DNA of 64,000 nt, taken from Palsa-504 sp963808615 (GTDB lineage Bacteria > Actinomycetota > Actinomycetes > Streptosporangiales > Streptosporangiaceae). The stretch spans positions 5,974 to 69,973 of the forward strand of contig CAWEGV010000008.1 in NCBI GenBank assembly GCA_963808615.1, written 5' to 3'. Every line of letters starts with the position of its first letter. The first letter of the stretch is position 1. Position numbers and translations under genes: made by a program. Positions 56,242 to 64,000 of the stretch are shown here, in pieces. The notes under the pieces are model-generated. The model was given only the letters and a program-made list of their open reading frames with translations. It was not told the origin of the DNA and did no database searches.

Positions 56242-57540
56242 GTGCCATCCGCCCCGCCCCAGCCGTACCAGGCCGCCCCCGGCCGGCCATATCCCGGGAC
56301 CCCTGGTCGTCACCGCCGTGCTGGTGGTCAGCTTCGGGCGGCTGGGCGACATGTTCGGCCGGGTCCGGATGTACAACCTCGGCTTCGCGATCTTCGCGGC
56401 GTTCTCGGTGCTGCTCTCGCTGACCTGGCTGCACGGCACGGCGGCGGCCTGGTGGCTGATCGTGATGCGGATCCTGCAGGGAGTCGGCGGCGCGATGCTC
56501 ATGGCCAACTCCAGCGCGATCCTCACCGACGCCTTCCCGGCCCGGGAGCGCGGCCTGGCCCTCGGGCTGAATCAGGTGGCGGGGATCGCGGGGTCGTTCA
56601 CCGGGCTGGTGCTCGGCGGCGTGCTCGGCCCGATCAGCTGGCATTATGTGTTCCTGATCTCGGTCCCGTTCGGGGTCGCAGGCGCGATCTGGTCCTACCT
56701 GAAGCTGGCCGAACTCGGGGTGCGCCTGCGGTGCGCTGGACTGGTGGGGCAACCTGACCTTCGCCGCGGGCCTGATCGCGGTCCTGGCCGGGATCACCTA
56801 CGGCATCCAGCCCTGCGGGGGGCACACGATGGGCTGGACCAGCCCCCTGGTGATCGGCCTGATCTGCGGCGGCCTGGCCGTGCTCGGGGTGTTCTGCGTG
56901 ATCGAGACCCGGGTGGCCGAGCCGATGTTCCGGCTCTCGCTGTTCCGGATCCGGCCGTTCACCGCCGGCAACCTGGCCAGCCTGCTGGCCGGCCTGGGCC
57001 GCGGCGGCCTGATGTTCACCCTGATCATCTGGCTGCAGGGCATCTACCTGCCGATGCACGGCTACGGATTCAGCCAGACGCCGCTGTGGGCCGGCATCGC
57101 CATGCTCCCGCTGACCGTGGGCTTCCTGACCGCCGGGCCCGTGTCCGGCTGGCTGTCCGACCGGTACGGCGCCCGCCCGTTCGCCACCGGCGGCATGGTG
57201 CTGGCCGCGGCCTCGTTCGCGCTGCTGGAACTGCTGCCCGTCGACTTCGCGTACTGGCAGTTCGCGGGCATCCTGCTGCTTAACGGCATCGGCATGGGCC
57301 TGTTCGCGTCGCCTAACCGGGCCGGGGTCATGAACAGCCTGCCGCCGGACCGGCGCGGCGTCGGCGCGGGCATGAGCACGACGTTCCAGAACTCGGCCAT
57401 GGTCTTGTCCATCGGCATCTTCTTCACGCTGATCATCCTGGGCCTGGCGGCCTCGCTGCCTGCGGCCCTCAGCCATGGCCTGATCGCCCAGGGCCTGCCC
57501 GCCGCCGACGCGGCGCGGCTGGCGGCGCCCGGCCCGCGAC
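56242..57540 (+). pseudogene. MFS (EmrB/QacA-type) transporter, truncated and frameshifted
   Basis: GTG 56242 follows GGAGGAAA and reads VPSAPPQPYQAAPGRPYPG, then within about 20 codons the frame changes and TM1 is missing. The core resumes at VVSFGRLGDMFGRVRMYNLG (motif A) with QGVGGAMLMANSSAI and NQVAGIAGSFTGLVLGG. At about 56728 another shift leads to DWWGNLTFAAGLIAVLAG and further helices to LAASLPAAL. The last one or two helices are absent, and the frame runs into the end of the convergent decarboxylase gene. Drug/H+ antiporters of this group need 14 helices, so a functional product is unlikely. Confidence 0.8.
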
Positions 57541-57557
57541 CAGGCCGCGGGAGCTGG

Positions 57558-59063
57558 TCAGCCGGTGACCACCTGGAAGGTGGCCAGGGTGGGGTCGGCC
57601 GCATACGCGATCCGGCCGCCGTCCGCCCTCACCTCCCGCAGGGCCGCCAGTGTCTCGGCCGTGATGAGCTCGCCCGGGGCCAGCACCGGGACGCCCGGCG
57701 GATAGGGCGCGACGAGTTCCGCGCTGACCCGGCCGACGGCCGCGTCGGCGGCCACGGCCTGGTTCGGGGCGAAGAAGGCTTCCCGGGGCGACAAGACGGT
57801 CTGCGGCCGCACCGTCCAGGCGGCCGCGGCCGCGGGCCGGCGTGGCGCGGCACGGCGCCGCTCGATCGAGGCGATCAGCACCTCGGTGAACGCCGCGAGC
57901 CGATCCTCATCGTCGGCGATGGTGGGGATCGGGATGACGGTGTCCCGGTCGCCCATCTCCACCGGCATGCCCGCGGCGATCAGGTCGGCTTCCACCAGAT
58001 TGCCGTTCGCCCCGGTTCCGGCCAGCAGGACGACGAGCTTGGCCGGATCCACCCCGGGGCCGTCCAGGACGTCCAGGCCCGGCACCTCGCGCAGCCGCCG
58101 CCGGGCCGCGGCCACCCCGCGCAGCAGCCGTTCACACAGCCGCGGCCCGTCCCTGGCCAGCAGGGCCCGCGCGGCATCGACGCTGGCCATGATGGTCCCG
58201 GCCGGGCTGGTGGTGTGGGTGGCCTCGAACGCCCGGTTCAGCCGGGCCTCGTCCAGCCGCTCGGTCCTGGCCAGCACCAGCGCGCCCTGGGTGTACGCGG
58301 GCAGCGTCTTGTGCGCGCTGGTCACCATGGCGTCGGCCCCGGCCGCGATGGCGTGCGGCGGCAGGTCCGGATGGAAGCCGAGGTACGCGGCCCAGGCCGC
58401 GTCCACGATCAGCGGCACCCCGGCCTGGTGTGCGGCCCGGGCGTGGCCCGCCAGGTCGCCGGTGGTGCCGACGTAAGACGGGTCGCCGAGGATCACGCCG
58501 CACGCCCCGGGATGGGCGGCCAGCGCGTCGCGTACGGCCTGCACCGCCACCGCCGCTGGCAGCCCGGAGCCCGGGTCGATGTCCGGCCGCACCCAGACCG
58601 GCCTCAGGCCCGCCATCACCAGCCCGAGCAGCAGCGACCGGTGCAGGGTGCGGGCGATGATGACCTCCTGCCCGGGCTGGCCGATGGCCAGGCAGAACGC
58701 CTGGTTGCCGTGGGTCGACCCCGCTACGGAGAACCGGCACCAGTCGGCGCCCCACAGCGCGGCCGCGCGGGCCTCGGCCTCGGCCCGCAGGTGATCGGCA
58801 CGCTTGATCGAGTCGAGCCCGCCATACAGCGGCGCGTCGCCTGCGACCACGGCGCCGGCCAGGTCCTGGCGCTGCTTGTGCCCGGGGGTGCTCATCGGCG
58901 CCAGCGTCCCGGCCTGCGCCTGCTCCATCCAGTCCAGCCAGGCGGCCAGCAGCGGAGCGTCGGCCGCCAGCCCGAGGGGGTCACGCGGATCAGCTGAAGT
59001 GATCGGGATCCCAGGGTCAGGAACGCGTGCTGTCACCCGCCTAGTGTCCGTCACCCGGGTCAC
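57558..59063 (-). CDS. Orn/Lys/Arg decarboxylase-family PLP enzyme
   Basis: 501 residues of fold-I type. MSTPGHKQRQDLAGAV, STHGNQAFCLAIG, VDAAWAAYLGFHPDLP and the PLP lysine motif MVTSAHKTLPAYTQGALVL are family hallmarks, and a C-terminal domain ends SAELVAPYPPGVPVLAPGE. The short form lacks the wing domain of E. coli inducible decarboxylases. Substrate (Arg, Lys or Orn) not resolvable. Its start at 59063 overlaps the YnfA stop by 4 bp, so the two are co-translated. Confidence 0.88.
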   Translation of the reverse strand: MTRVTDTRRVTARVPDPGIPITSADPRDPLGLAADAPLLAAWLDWMEQAQAGTLAPMSTPGHKQRQDLAGAVVAGDAPLYGGLDSIKRADHLRAEAEARAAALWGADWCRFSVAGSTHGNQAFCLAIGQPGQEVIIARTLHRSLLLGLVMAGLRPVWVRPDIDPGSGLPAAVAVQAVRDALAAHPGACGVILGDPSYVGTTGDLAGHARAAHQAGVPLIVDAAWAAYLGFHPDLPPHAIAAGADAMVTSAHKTLPAYTQGALVLARTERLDEARLNRAFEATHTTSPAGTIMASVDAARALLARDGPRLCERLLRGVAAARRRLREVPGLDVLDGPGVDPAKLVVLLAGTGANGNLVEADLIAAGMPVEMGDRDTVIPIPTIADDEDRLAAFTEVLIASIERRRAAPRRPAAAAAWTVRPQTVLSPREAFFAPNQAVAADAAVGRVSAELVAPYPPGVPVLAPGELITAETLAALREVRADGGRIAYAADPTLATFQVVTG

Positions 59064-59395
59064 GCGTGACGCGGGCTGAAGAAGATCACCGCGACGCCAA
59101 CGGCGACGATGGCGGCGCCCAGCCAGTCGTAGCCGTCAGGCCGGCGGCCGTCGATCCCCCAGCCCCACAGCAGGCTCATGATCACGAACACTCCGCCGTA
59201 GGCGGCGTAGACGCGGCCGAAGTCGGCGCTGGGCTGGAAGGTCGGGATCACCCCGTACGCCACCAGGATGACCGCGCCCGCCGCGCCGACCGGCCAGGGT
59301 GCTCCCGCACGGAGCCACCGCCAGACCAGATAGCCGCCGCCGATCTCGGCCAGCCCGGCGGCGATGAACAGACCGACACTGCGCATGACGTCCAT
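59060..59395 (-). CDS. YnfA-family membrane protein
   Basis: 111 residues with four helices: RSVGLFIAAGLAEIGGGYLV, GAAGAVILVAYGVIPTFQPS, FGRVYAAYGGVFVIMSLLWG and YDWLGAAIVAVGVAVIFFSP. The conserved E-I-G-G-Y and R-V-Y-A-A-Y-G-G motifs define the UPF0060/YnfA family, related to small multidrug resistance proteins. Coupled to the decarboxylase-family gene, it may move its amine product, which is a guess. Confidence 0.93.
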   Translation of the reverse strand: MDVMRSVGLFIAAGLAEIGGGYLVWRWLRAGAPWPVGAAGAVILVAYGVIPTFQPSADFGRVYAAYGGVFVIMSLLWGWGIDGRRPDGYDWLGAAIVAVGVAVIFFSPRHA

Positions 59396-59578
59396 GACCT
59401 GAACCTAGCGGCCGGGTTTAACGTGATGAGGTAGGGAGATGAGGTAAGGAAAGGAAGCTGGTAGTTGCCGCTGCTGGACCGGTTTCTGATGGATTGACAC
59501 CCCGGTGAGACCTGTACCATTGCGGACGAAGGCGTCATAATTGACACTTACGTAGTCCCTACGTGGAGGTCGCACCTC

Positions 59579-60229
59579 TTGGCGAGCATGGCCCACCGCG
59601 TTGCAAAGGGCCTCGTCGGGGGTTGTGCACTTCTCCTCGGGGTCATGGTCTCCGGCTGTGCGGCACCGCAGTACACCTACGTGGCCAACTCCAACGCGAA
59701 CACCTACTTCAAGGTGCCCTCCGGCTGGCACAAGATCAGCGACTCTGCGCTGCAGAAGGCCACCGGCAGCTCGGGCAGCGGATGGCTGGTCGCCTACGAA
59801 GGGGGTACCAGCCCTACGGCCGGCGATTTCCAGTCCTTCCATACCGGCGAGCCCTTCGTGTTCGCCGAGGTCGGCCCGCTCAACTCCACGGCCACCGCGT
59901 CGCTGTCCTATGACGGGCTCCGCGATATCGTCCTGCCCGTGACCTCCACCGCCCGGCAGAGCGCGTCGTCTCAGCAGGGGTTCCCTTTCACCGACTTCCA
60001 GCAGATCCGCGACCAGACGCTTATGCTCAGCCAGGGCGTCCACGGGGTCCGCGAGACCTTCGACTACACCTTCAACGGCGTCGCCGACACCTTCGATCAG
60101 GTCGCGCTCACCAACGCCGACCAGACCGAGCTTTACCTCCTCGTGCTTCACTGCACTACCGCTTGCTATAGCCATGACCAGACCGAGATCAACGACGTGA
60201 TGTCGTCGTTTACCGTCAGGAGCCCGTGA
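59579..60229 (+). CDS. Secreted lipoprotein, unknown function
   Basis: 216 residues. The signal peptide (VGGCALLLGVMVSGC) ends in a lipobox with the lipidated Cys at about residue 27, so the mature protein is anchored outside the membrane. The remainder (TYFKVPSGWHKISDS; LYLLVLHCTTACYSHDQTEI) resembles PsbP/LpqN-like lipoprotein folds. TTG 59579 has GGAGGT about 9 bases upstream; ATG 59588 is the alternative. Its TGA overlaps the start of the FtsH-like gene, so the two act in one operon. ACGTAG-TCC-CTACGT at about 59550-59564 is a small inverted repeat in the leader. Confidence 0.8.
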   Translation: MASMAHRVAKGLVGGCALLLGVMVSGCAAPQYTYVANSNANTYFKVPSGWHKISDSALQKATGSSGSGWLVAYEGGTSPTAGDFQSFHTGEPFVFAEVGPLNSTATASLSYDGLRDIVLPVTSTARQSASSQQGFPFTDFQQIRDQTLMLSQGVHGVRETFDYTFNGVADTFDQVALTNADQTELYLLVLHCTTACYSHDQTEINDVMSSFTVRSP

Positions 60230-62664
60230 TGAGGAAGGCTCGCGCCGCCCGAGGACTTGAGCGGCCCGGAGGGCGGCCGAAGGACGAGGACCGGCTGACC
60301 AGAAAACCGCTGTCCTTCTGGGACCGGATCAAGTTCCTGGTTCTGCTCGGCCTGGTGTGGCTCATCCTGACCTGGTCGGTGATGGCGAACGATCCGCTGG
60401 TCGGGTTCTCCGACGCGGTGCGGATCGAGGTGCGGGCGGGCTCGTGGGTGTTCATCCTGATGGGCCTGGAGGTGATCCGCCAGATTCACTTCCTGATCAG
60501 CGAGCACTCGAAGGCTTACCACCGGTTCTGGACCTACGGGGTGTTCGGCGGGTTCGAGCGGCTCACCCACCGCCGGATATCGGACTGGACCAGGTTCCGG
60601 ATCTGGCGGCTGCTGACCTGGGTATTCTGGATCGCCGTGGTGGCGGTGGTCACCGGGAAGATCATCCACACCACGCCGATCCTGGCGCTGCTCCGCGGGC
60701 CCTCGCTGATCTGGCACGTGCTGCCGTTCGTACTGCAGATCATGTTCACGCTCTTGTTCGTGGTCATGCAGTTCGTCGCCCTCTTCTGGTTCATGTCGCG
60801 GGGCGGCGTGGACGTGTACTACCCGGACGACATCAAGACCAGGTTCTCCGACGTCTGGGGCCAGGACCACGTGCTCGAGCGGGTCAAGGAGAACATCATC
60901 TTCCTGGAGAACCCGGAGATCGTCGAGGAAAAAGGGGGCTACGTGCCCGGCGGCCTGCTGCTGTGGGGCCCGCCCGGGACCGGCAAGACGCTGATGGCCG
61001 AGGCGGTTGCGGGCGAGACCGGCAAGCCGTACGTGTTCGTCGATCCCGGCGCGTTCATCAACATGTTCATGGGCGTCGGCATCCTCAAGGTCAAGTCGCT
61101 GTTCCGCAAGCTGCGCCGGCTCGCGCTGCGGTACGGCGGGGTGATCGTCTTCTTCGACGAGGCCGACTCGCTCGGCAACCGCGGCCAGCTGGCCCAGGGC
61201 GGCGGGCTCGGCGGTGGGCCTGGCCGCGCCACGCCCGCGCCGTTCGCGCACGCAGGCTGCCACGGGTTCTCCTACCTGTCTGACGACACCCAGTGGCGGC
61301 TGGTCCGGGAGGCCATGGCGTCCGATGTTTCCGACGAGCCGGACACCCGCCGGAACAAGCAGATGCTCGGCGGCATGATGGGCGGGGGCGGTGGCGGCAT
61401 GGGCACGCTGCAGGCGCTGCTCACCGAGCTGTCCGGGCTGAAGAAGCCGCGCGGCCTGGTCAACCGCTACGTGCGGCGGATCTTCGGGATGCGGCCCAAG
61501 CCGCCGCCCAAGTACCGGATCCTGGTCATGATGGCGACCAACATGCCGTCGGCCCTGGACGAGGCGCTGTTGCGGCCGGGGCGCATCGACCGCATCTACA
61601 AGGTCGGCTACCCGTCCAAGGCGGGCCGCATCCGCACCTACGAGGGGTACTTCGCCAAGGTCAAGCACGAGCTCACCACCGAGAACCTCGACAAGCTGGC
61701 CACGATCACCCCGTACGCCACGGGCGCCACCATCAAGGACCTGGTCAACGAGTCGCTCATCACCGCGATCAGGAACGGCCGGGACGTCATCACCTGGCCG
61801 GACGTGATCAAGGCCAAGCAGCTCAAGGAGCTCGGGCCGCCGGAGGACGTGGAGTACATCGAGCGCGAGCGGCACGCCGTCGCGGTGCACGAGGCCTGCC
61901 ACGCGCTAGTCGCCTTCCGGATGCGCCAGCACATGGAGATCGACATCGCGACGATCGAGAAGGGCGGCGACTACCTGGGGATGGTGGCGAGCATCCCGCC
62001 CGAGGACCAGTTCACCCGGTGGCGCAGCGAGTACGAGACCGACATCCTGGTCTCGCTGGCCTCGCTGGCCGGAGAGCGGATGTTCTTCGACCAGGACAGC
62101 TCGTCCGGCGTCTCCGGGGACCTGGAGTCGGCCACCACGGTCGCGTCGTTCATGGAGGGCTTCTGGGGCATGGGCACCACGGTGTCCTCGTACTCGACGG
62201 CCAAACGGCTGGAGGTCGGGTCCCCCGGCGGCGGTGCGGGCGGCAGGCTGAAGAAGGGCCAGGACACCGAGAGTCAGGCCCGGAACGCGCTCGCCGACCG
62301 GATCGAGCACAACCTGGAGGCCCTGCTCGGCCGGACCGATGAGATCCTCAGGGACAACCGGAACGACGTCCTGGCCCTGGCCCACGCCCTGGAGCGGTAC
62401 AAGACGCTAAGCGGCGAAGACGTGGTCGCCGTCCTGGAGCACCAGCGCGGCCCGCTGGTGGACGGCACGCCGTACGCGGACGAGGCATTCGCGGCCGAGC
62501 TCAGCGCCTACCACAACGCCGCGGCCAGGGCGCACCGTGAGCACAGCATGGAGCAGCTGAGCCTGCCGGTGCCTACCGCGGCCGCCCCGCCCTGGACGGT
62601 GGCGGTGATCGCCGACCCTGACGCGCACGGGCCGAACGGGAGCAACCCTGACCAGCCGCTGTAG
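60229..62664 (+). CDS. FtsH-like membrane AAA protease with extended N-terminal membrane domain
   Basis: 811 residues. Three or four hydrophobic segments occupy residues 30-200, versus two in FtsH. The AAA module has Walker A LLLWGPPGTGKTLMAEA (about 246), Walker B VIVFFDEADSLG, an unusual Gly/His-rich insert of over 100 residues (to about 420) and the SRH LLRPGRIDRIYKVGYP. The zinc protease site HEACH is at about 553, with the third ligand in GVSGDLESATTVA. It should extract and degrade membrane proteins. ATG 60229 overlaps the lipoprotein stop (TGATG); GTG 60226 is the alternative. Confidence 0.85.
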   Translation: MRKARAARGLERPGGRPKDEDRLTRKPLSFWDRIKFLVLLGLVWLILTWSVMANDPLVGFSDAVRIEVRAGSWVFILMGLEVIRQIHFLISEHSKAYHRFWTYGVFGGFERLTHRRISDWTRFRIWRLLTWVFWIAVVAVVTGKIIHTTPILALLRGPSLIWHVLPFVLQIMFTLLFVVMQFVALFWFMSRGGVDVYYPDDIKTRFSDVWGQDHVLERVKENIIFLENPEIVEEKGGYVPGGLLLWGPPGTGKTLMAEAVAGETGKPYVFVDPGAFINMFMGVGILKVKSLFRKLRRLALRYGGVIVFFDEADSLGNRGQLAQGGGLGGGPGRATPAPFAHAGCHGFSYLSDDTQWRLVREAMASDVSDEPDTRRNKQMLGGMMGGGGGGMGTLQALLTELSGLKKPRGLVNRYVRRIFGMRPKPPPKYRILVMMATNMPSALDEALLRPGRIDRIYKVGYPSKAGRIRTYEGYFAKVKHELTTENLDKLATITPYATGATIKDLVNESLITAIRNGRDVITWPDVIKAKQLKELGPPEDVEYIERERHAVAVHEACHALVAFRMRQHMEIDIATIEKGGDYLGMVASIPPEDQFTRWRSEYETDILVSLASLAGERMFFDQDSSSGVSGDLESATTVASFMEGFWGMGTTVSSYSTAKRLEVGSPGGGAGGRLKKGQDTESQARNALADRIEHNLEALLGRTDEILRDNRNDVLALAHALERYKTLSGEDVVAVLEHQRGPLVDGTPYADEAFAAELSAYHNAAARAHREHSMEQLSLPVPTAAAPPWTVAVIADPDAHGPNGSNPDQPL

Positions 62665-62674
62665 GCCCTGACCG

Positions 62675-63277
62675 GTGCCCGACGCCGGGGGCGCGGCGCT
62701 GCGGCCCGGGCTGCGCCTGCGCCAGGCGGTCAACCTGGCCAACGGGTCCACGCTGGCGGGCCTAGGCGTCGCCGCCCTCGGCGGTGCCGCGATCGCTTGC
62801 AGCGCAGACGGCCTGTTCACCGGCACCGGGTACCGGCTGCCGGTGCCTCCCGCGCCCGCGTTCTGCCTCGGCAACGTGATCGTGACCAGAGCCGGTGAGC
62901 TGGACTCCGGCTCGCGGCTGTTTCGCCACGAGGCGCGGCACGCCACGCAGTTCGCCTGGTGCGGCGGCGTGGTCATGGTCCCGCTGTACCTCACGGCGGC
63001 GGGTGTGTCCTGGGTGCTTACCGGCGACTTCGGCGCCCGGAACGTGTTCGAGCGCCTGGCGGACCTGGCCGACGGCGGCTACGCCGACACGCCGCTGCGG
63101 CCGGCCATCCGGCGCGCCGCAGGCCGGCTGACCGCGGGTCGGTTGACCGCGGGCCGGCGCGCTGGCCCGGTGGCCGGGTTCAGCGGGCCAGCCCGGCCAG
63201 CAGGTGCTCGCGTGCGGTCTGGTCCCGGGTCGGCTTCAGCCGCACGTGACGGATCGACCGCCAGCCCTTCCCGGTAA
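62675..63277 (+). CDS. Hypothetical protein with HExxH motif
   Basis: Up to 200 residues. The N-terminal half includes GSTLAGLGVAALGGAAIACS and FCLGNVIVTRAGELDSG. FRHEARHATQFAWCGG contains H-E-x-x-H and is followed by a hydrophobic helix (VVMVPLYLTAAGVSWVL) and NVFERLADLADGGYAD. This looks like a conserved actinobacterial family of unknown role; zinc binding is inferred. GTG 62675 is 10 bp after the protease stop. The last about 33 codons run antisense over the cyclotransferase gene and look non-native, so the true end is probably near 63180 and may be frameshifted. Confidence 0.65.
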   Translation: MPDAGGAALRPGLRLRQAVNLANGSTLAGLGVAALGGAAIACSADGLFTGTGYRLPVPPAPAFCLGNVIVTRAGELDSGSRLFRHEARHATQFAWCGGVVMVPLYLTAAGVSWVLTGDFGARNVFERLADLADGGYADTPLRPAIRRAAGRLTAGRLTAGRRAGPVAGFSGPARPAGARVRSGPGSASAARDGSTASPSR

Positions 63278-63899
63278 GCAGGAACTCCCGGTCGGCGGGC
63301 AGCGCGGCGATCCCGTTCATGATGGCCTGGGGATCCCCCGGGTGCCGTTCCCTGGCCGGGCGCGCGTTGACGACGTCGGTGACCTCGCCGCTGTCCGGGT
63401 CGATCCCGGCCAGGTAGTGCGTGCCGGCCACGTTGGCCCAGATCGTGCCCGCGGACCAGGCGAGATCGTTCAGGCCCTGGACCCGGCGGCCCTCGCTGCG
63501 GACGTGCAGCACGGCCTGCGAGCTGAGAACGCGAGCGTCGCGGCGGACCAGCTCACTGCTGCCGTCGCTGGTCACGATGTATCCGTCGGCAGCGCAGATA
63601 CCCCAGCCCTCGCGGTTGTAGGGCACCTGCTCCAGCTGCTCCAGGGTGCGGGCGTCCCAGGCCAGGGCGACCCGCTCCTGCCAGGTGAGCTGCCAGATGA
63701 CGTCGCCGGCCCGGCAGATGCCTTCGGCGAAGAACTGGGGCGGTAGCGCGGCCCGCTGCTCGATCTGGCCGGCGCCCAGCTGGTACCGGCACAGCGCCGA
63801 GGAGCCGTACCGGCCGGTGGACTCCCACACCGTGGTGCCGTCGGCTATCAGCCCCTGGGTGAATCCGCGCCCGGGATGCGCCAGGCGCCGGATGACCAC
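63180..63899 (-). CDS. Glutaminyl-peptide cyclotransferase (beta-propeller type)
   Basis: 239 residues. RRLAHPGRGFTQGLIADGTT with WESTGRYGSSAL, the repeated blades (VIWQLTWQERVALAWDART; LNDLAWSAGTIWANVAGTHY) and AIMNGIAALPADREFLLTGK match the plant/bacterial glutamine cyclotransferase family, which cyclises N-terminal Gln to pyroglutamate. GTG 63899 is used as the start. The frame stays open upstream to the window edge without another start codon, so a few N-terminal residues could lie outside. No signal peptide is visible in this part. Confidence 0.85.
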   Translation of the reverse strand: MVIRRLAHPGRGFTQGLIADGTTVWESTGRYGSSALCRYQLGAGQIEQRAALPPQFFAEGICRAGDVIWQLTWQERVALAWDARTLEQLEQVPYNREGWGICAADGYIVTSDGSSELVRRDARVLSSQAVLHVRSEGRRVQGLNDLAWSAGTIWANVAGTHYLAGIDPDSGEVTDVVNARPARERHPGDPQAIMNGIAALPADREFLLTGKGWRSIRHVRLKPTRDQTAREHLLAGLAR

Positions 63900-64000
63900 G
63901 GCCCGCCAGGTTCTCAGCTGCCACGCTCCCGTTGTCTGGTCCGCTACCCGCTGTTCGCGCGGACAGCAAAGTTGTAGCAGCCGAAGCCGCCGTTGCGCAT

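Noticed and set aside
57873..58997. Extension of the MFS frame into a 722-codon protein
   Set aside because: After about 57540 it reads antisense through the decarboxylase-family gene; similarity to transporters stops there.

Overview
The window comes from a high-GC actinobacterium. The evidence is the GC-rich coding sequence, frequent GTG starts, 4-bp start/stop overlaps, an Asp23/AmaP/DUF6286 envelope cluster, LAL-type LuxR and ECF sigma factors, and a GlxR/CRP-type box. No rRNA, tRNA or CRISPR array was seen, so genus cannot be fixed. The DNA reads like a chromosomal region with scattered insertions and many decayed genes.

Layout. 0-2.6 kb: a LapA-like membrane protein, a small hypothetical and a complete IS3 element (TIRs, 3-bp CAC duplication, but a catalytic Asp replaced by Gly). 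3.0-7.9 kb: a broken RsbW-like kinase, then a seven-gene Asp23/AmaP envelope-stress operon on the minus strand. Opposite it lie an ECF sigma factor and an anti-sigma-like protein that fuses a zinc-binding head to an Asp23-like domain. The divergent promoter region holds a perfect CRP/GlxR box and a perfect 34-bp palindrome. 8-12.3 kb: a phosphoesterase fragment joined to an IS256-type transposase tail, a PAP2 phosphatase, a CxxCxGxG membrane protein and a frameshifted DEAD-box helicase. 12.4-17.3 kb: a foreign-looking, visibly AT-richer FAAL-ACP-thioester reductase gene, followed by an IS630 element between two identical 135-bp TA-bounded miniature elements.

17.5-29.1 kb: cold-shock protein, alpha/beta hydrolase with a membrane protein, a LAL regulator lacking its ATPase half, a deleted phospholipase C, msrB-msrA, an HpcH/HpaI aldolase, DUF1684 and a broken DUF4231 gene. 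A nucleotidyltransferase/carboxymuconolactone decarboxylase reading frame and a broken SDR follow. 29.3-40.3 kb: lipid kinase, PPK2, ECF sigma, a broken dynamin-like GTPase facing a pair of MutS-like ATPases (both damaged), then crotonase, isochorismatase and threonine synthase. 40.4-50 kb: an EndoQ-UvrD fusion (internally deleted), then a [NiFe]-hydrogenase maturation block of SIS, HypC-like, SIS, HypC, HypD and HypE, with HypF convergent. No hydrogenase structural genes, HypA or HypB are in the window. 50-64 kb: PatB-type aminotransferase, phosphoglucomutase, GH13 remnant, rhomboid protease, patatin, OsmC, a decayed MFS transporter behind a palindromic operator, an Orn/Lys/Arg decarboxylase-family protein, YnfA, a lipoprotein coupled to an unusual FtsH-like membrane protease, an HExxH-containing hypothetical and glutaminyl cyclotransferase.

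The most system-like unit is the sigma factor, zinc-finger/Asp23 fusion and Asp23 operon, which could form a self-sensing envelope-stress circuit. The most striking window-wide property is that more than a dozen genes carry single-base frameshifts or precise internal deletions while their neighbours are intact. This is either real gene decay or an assembly or sequencing artefact, and read evidence is needed before any of these genes is called dead.
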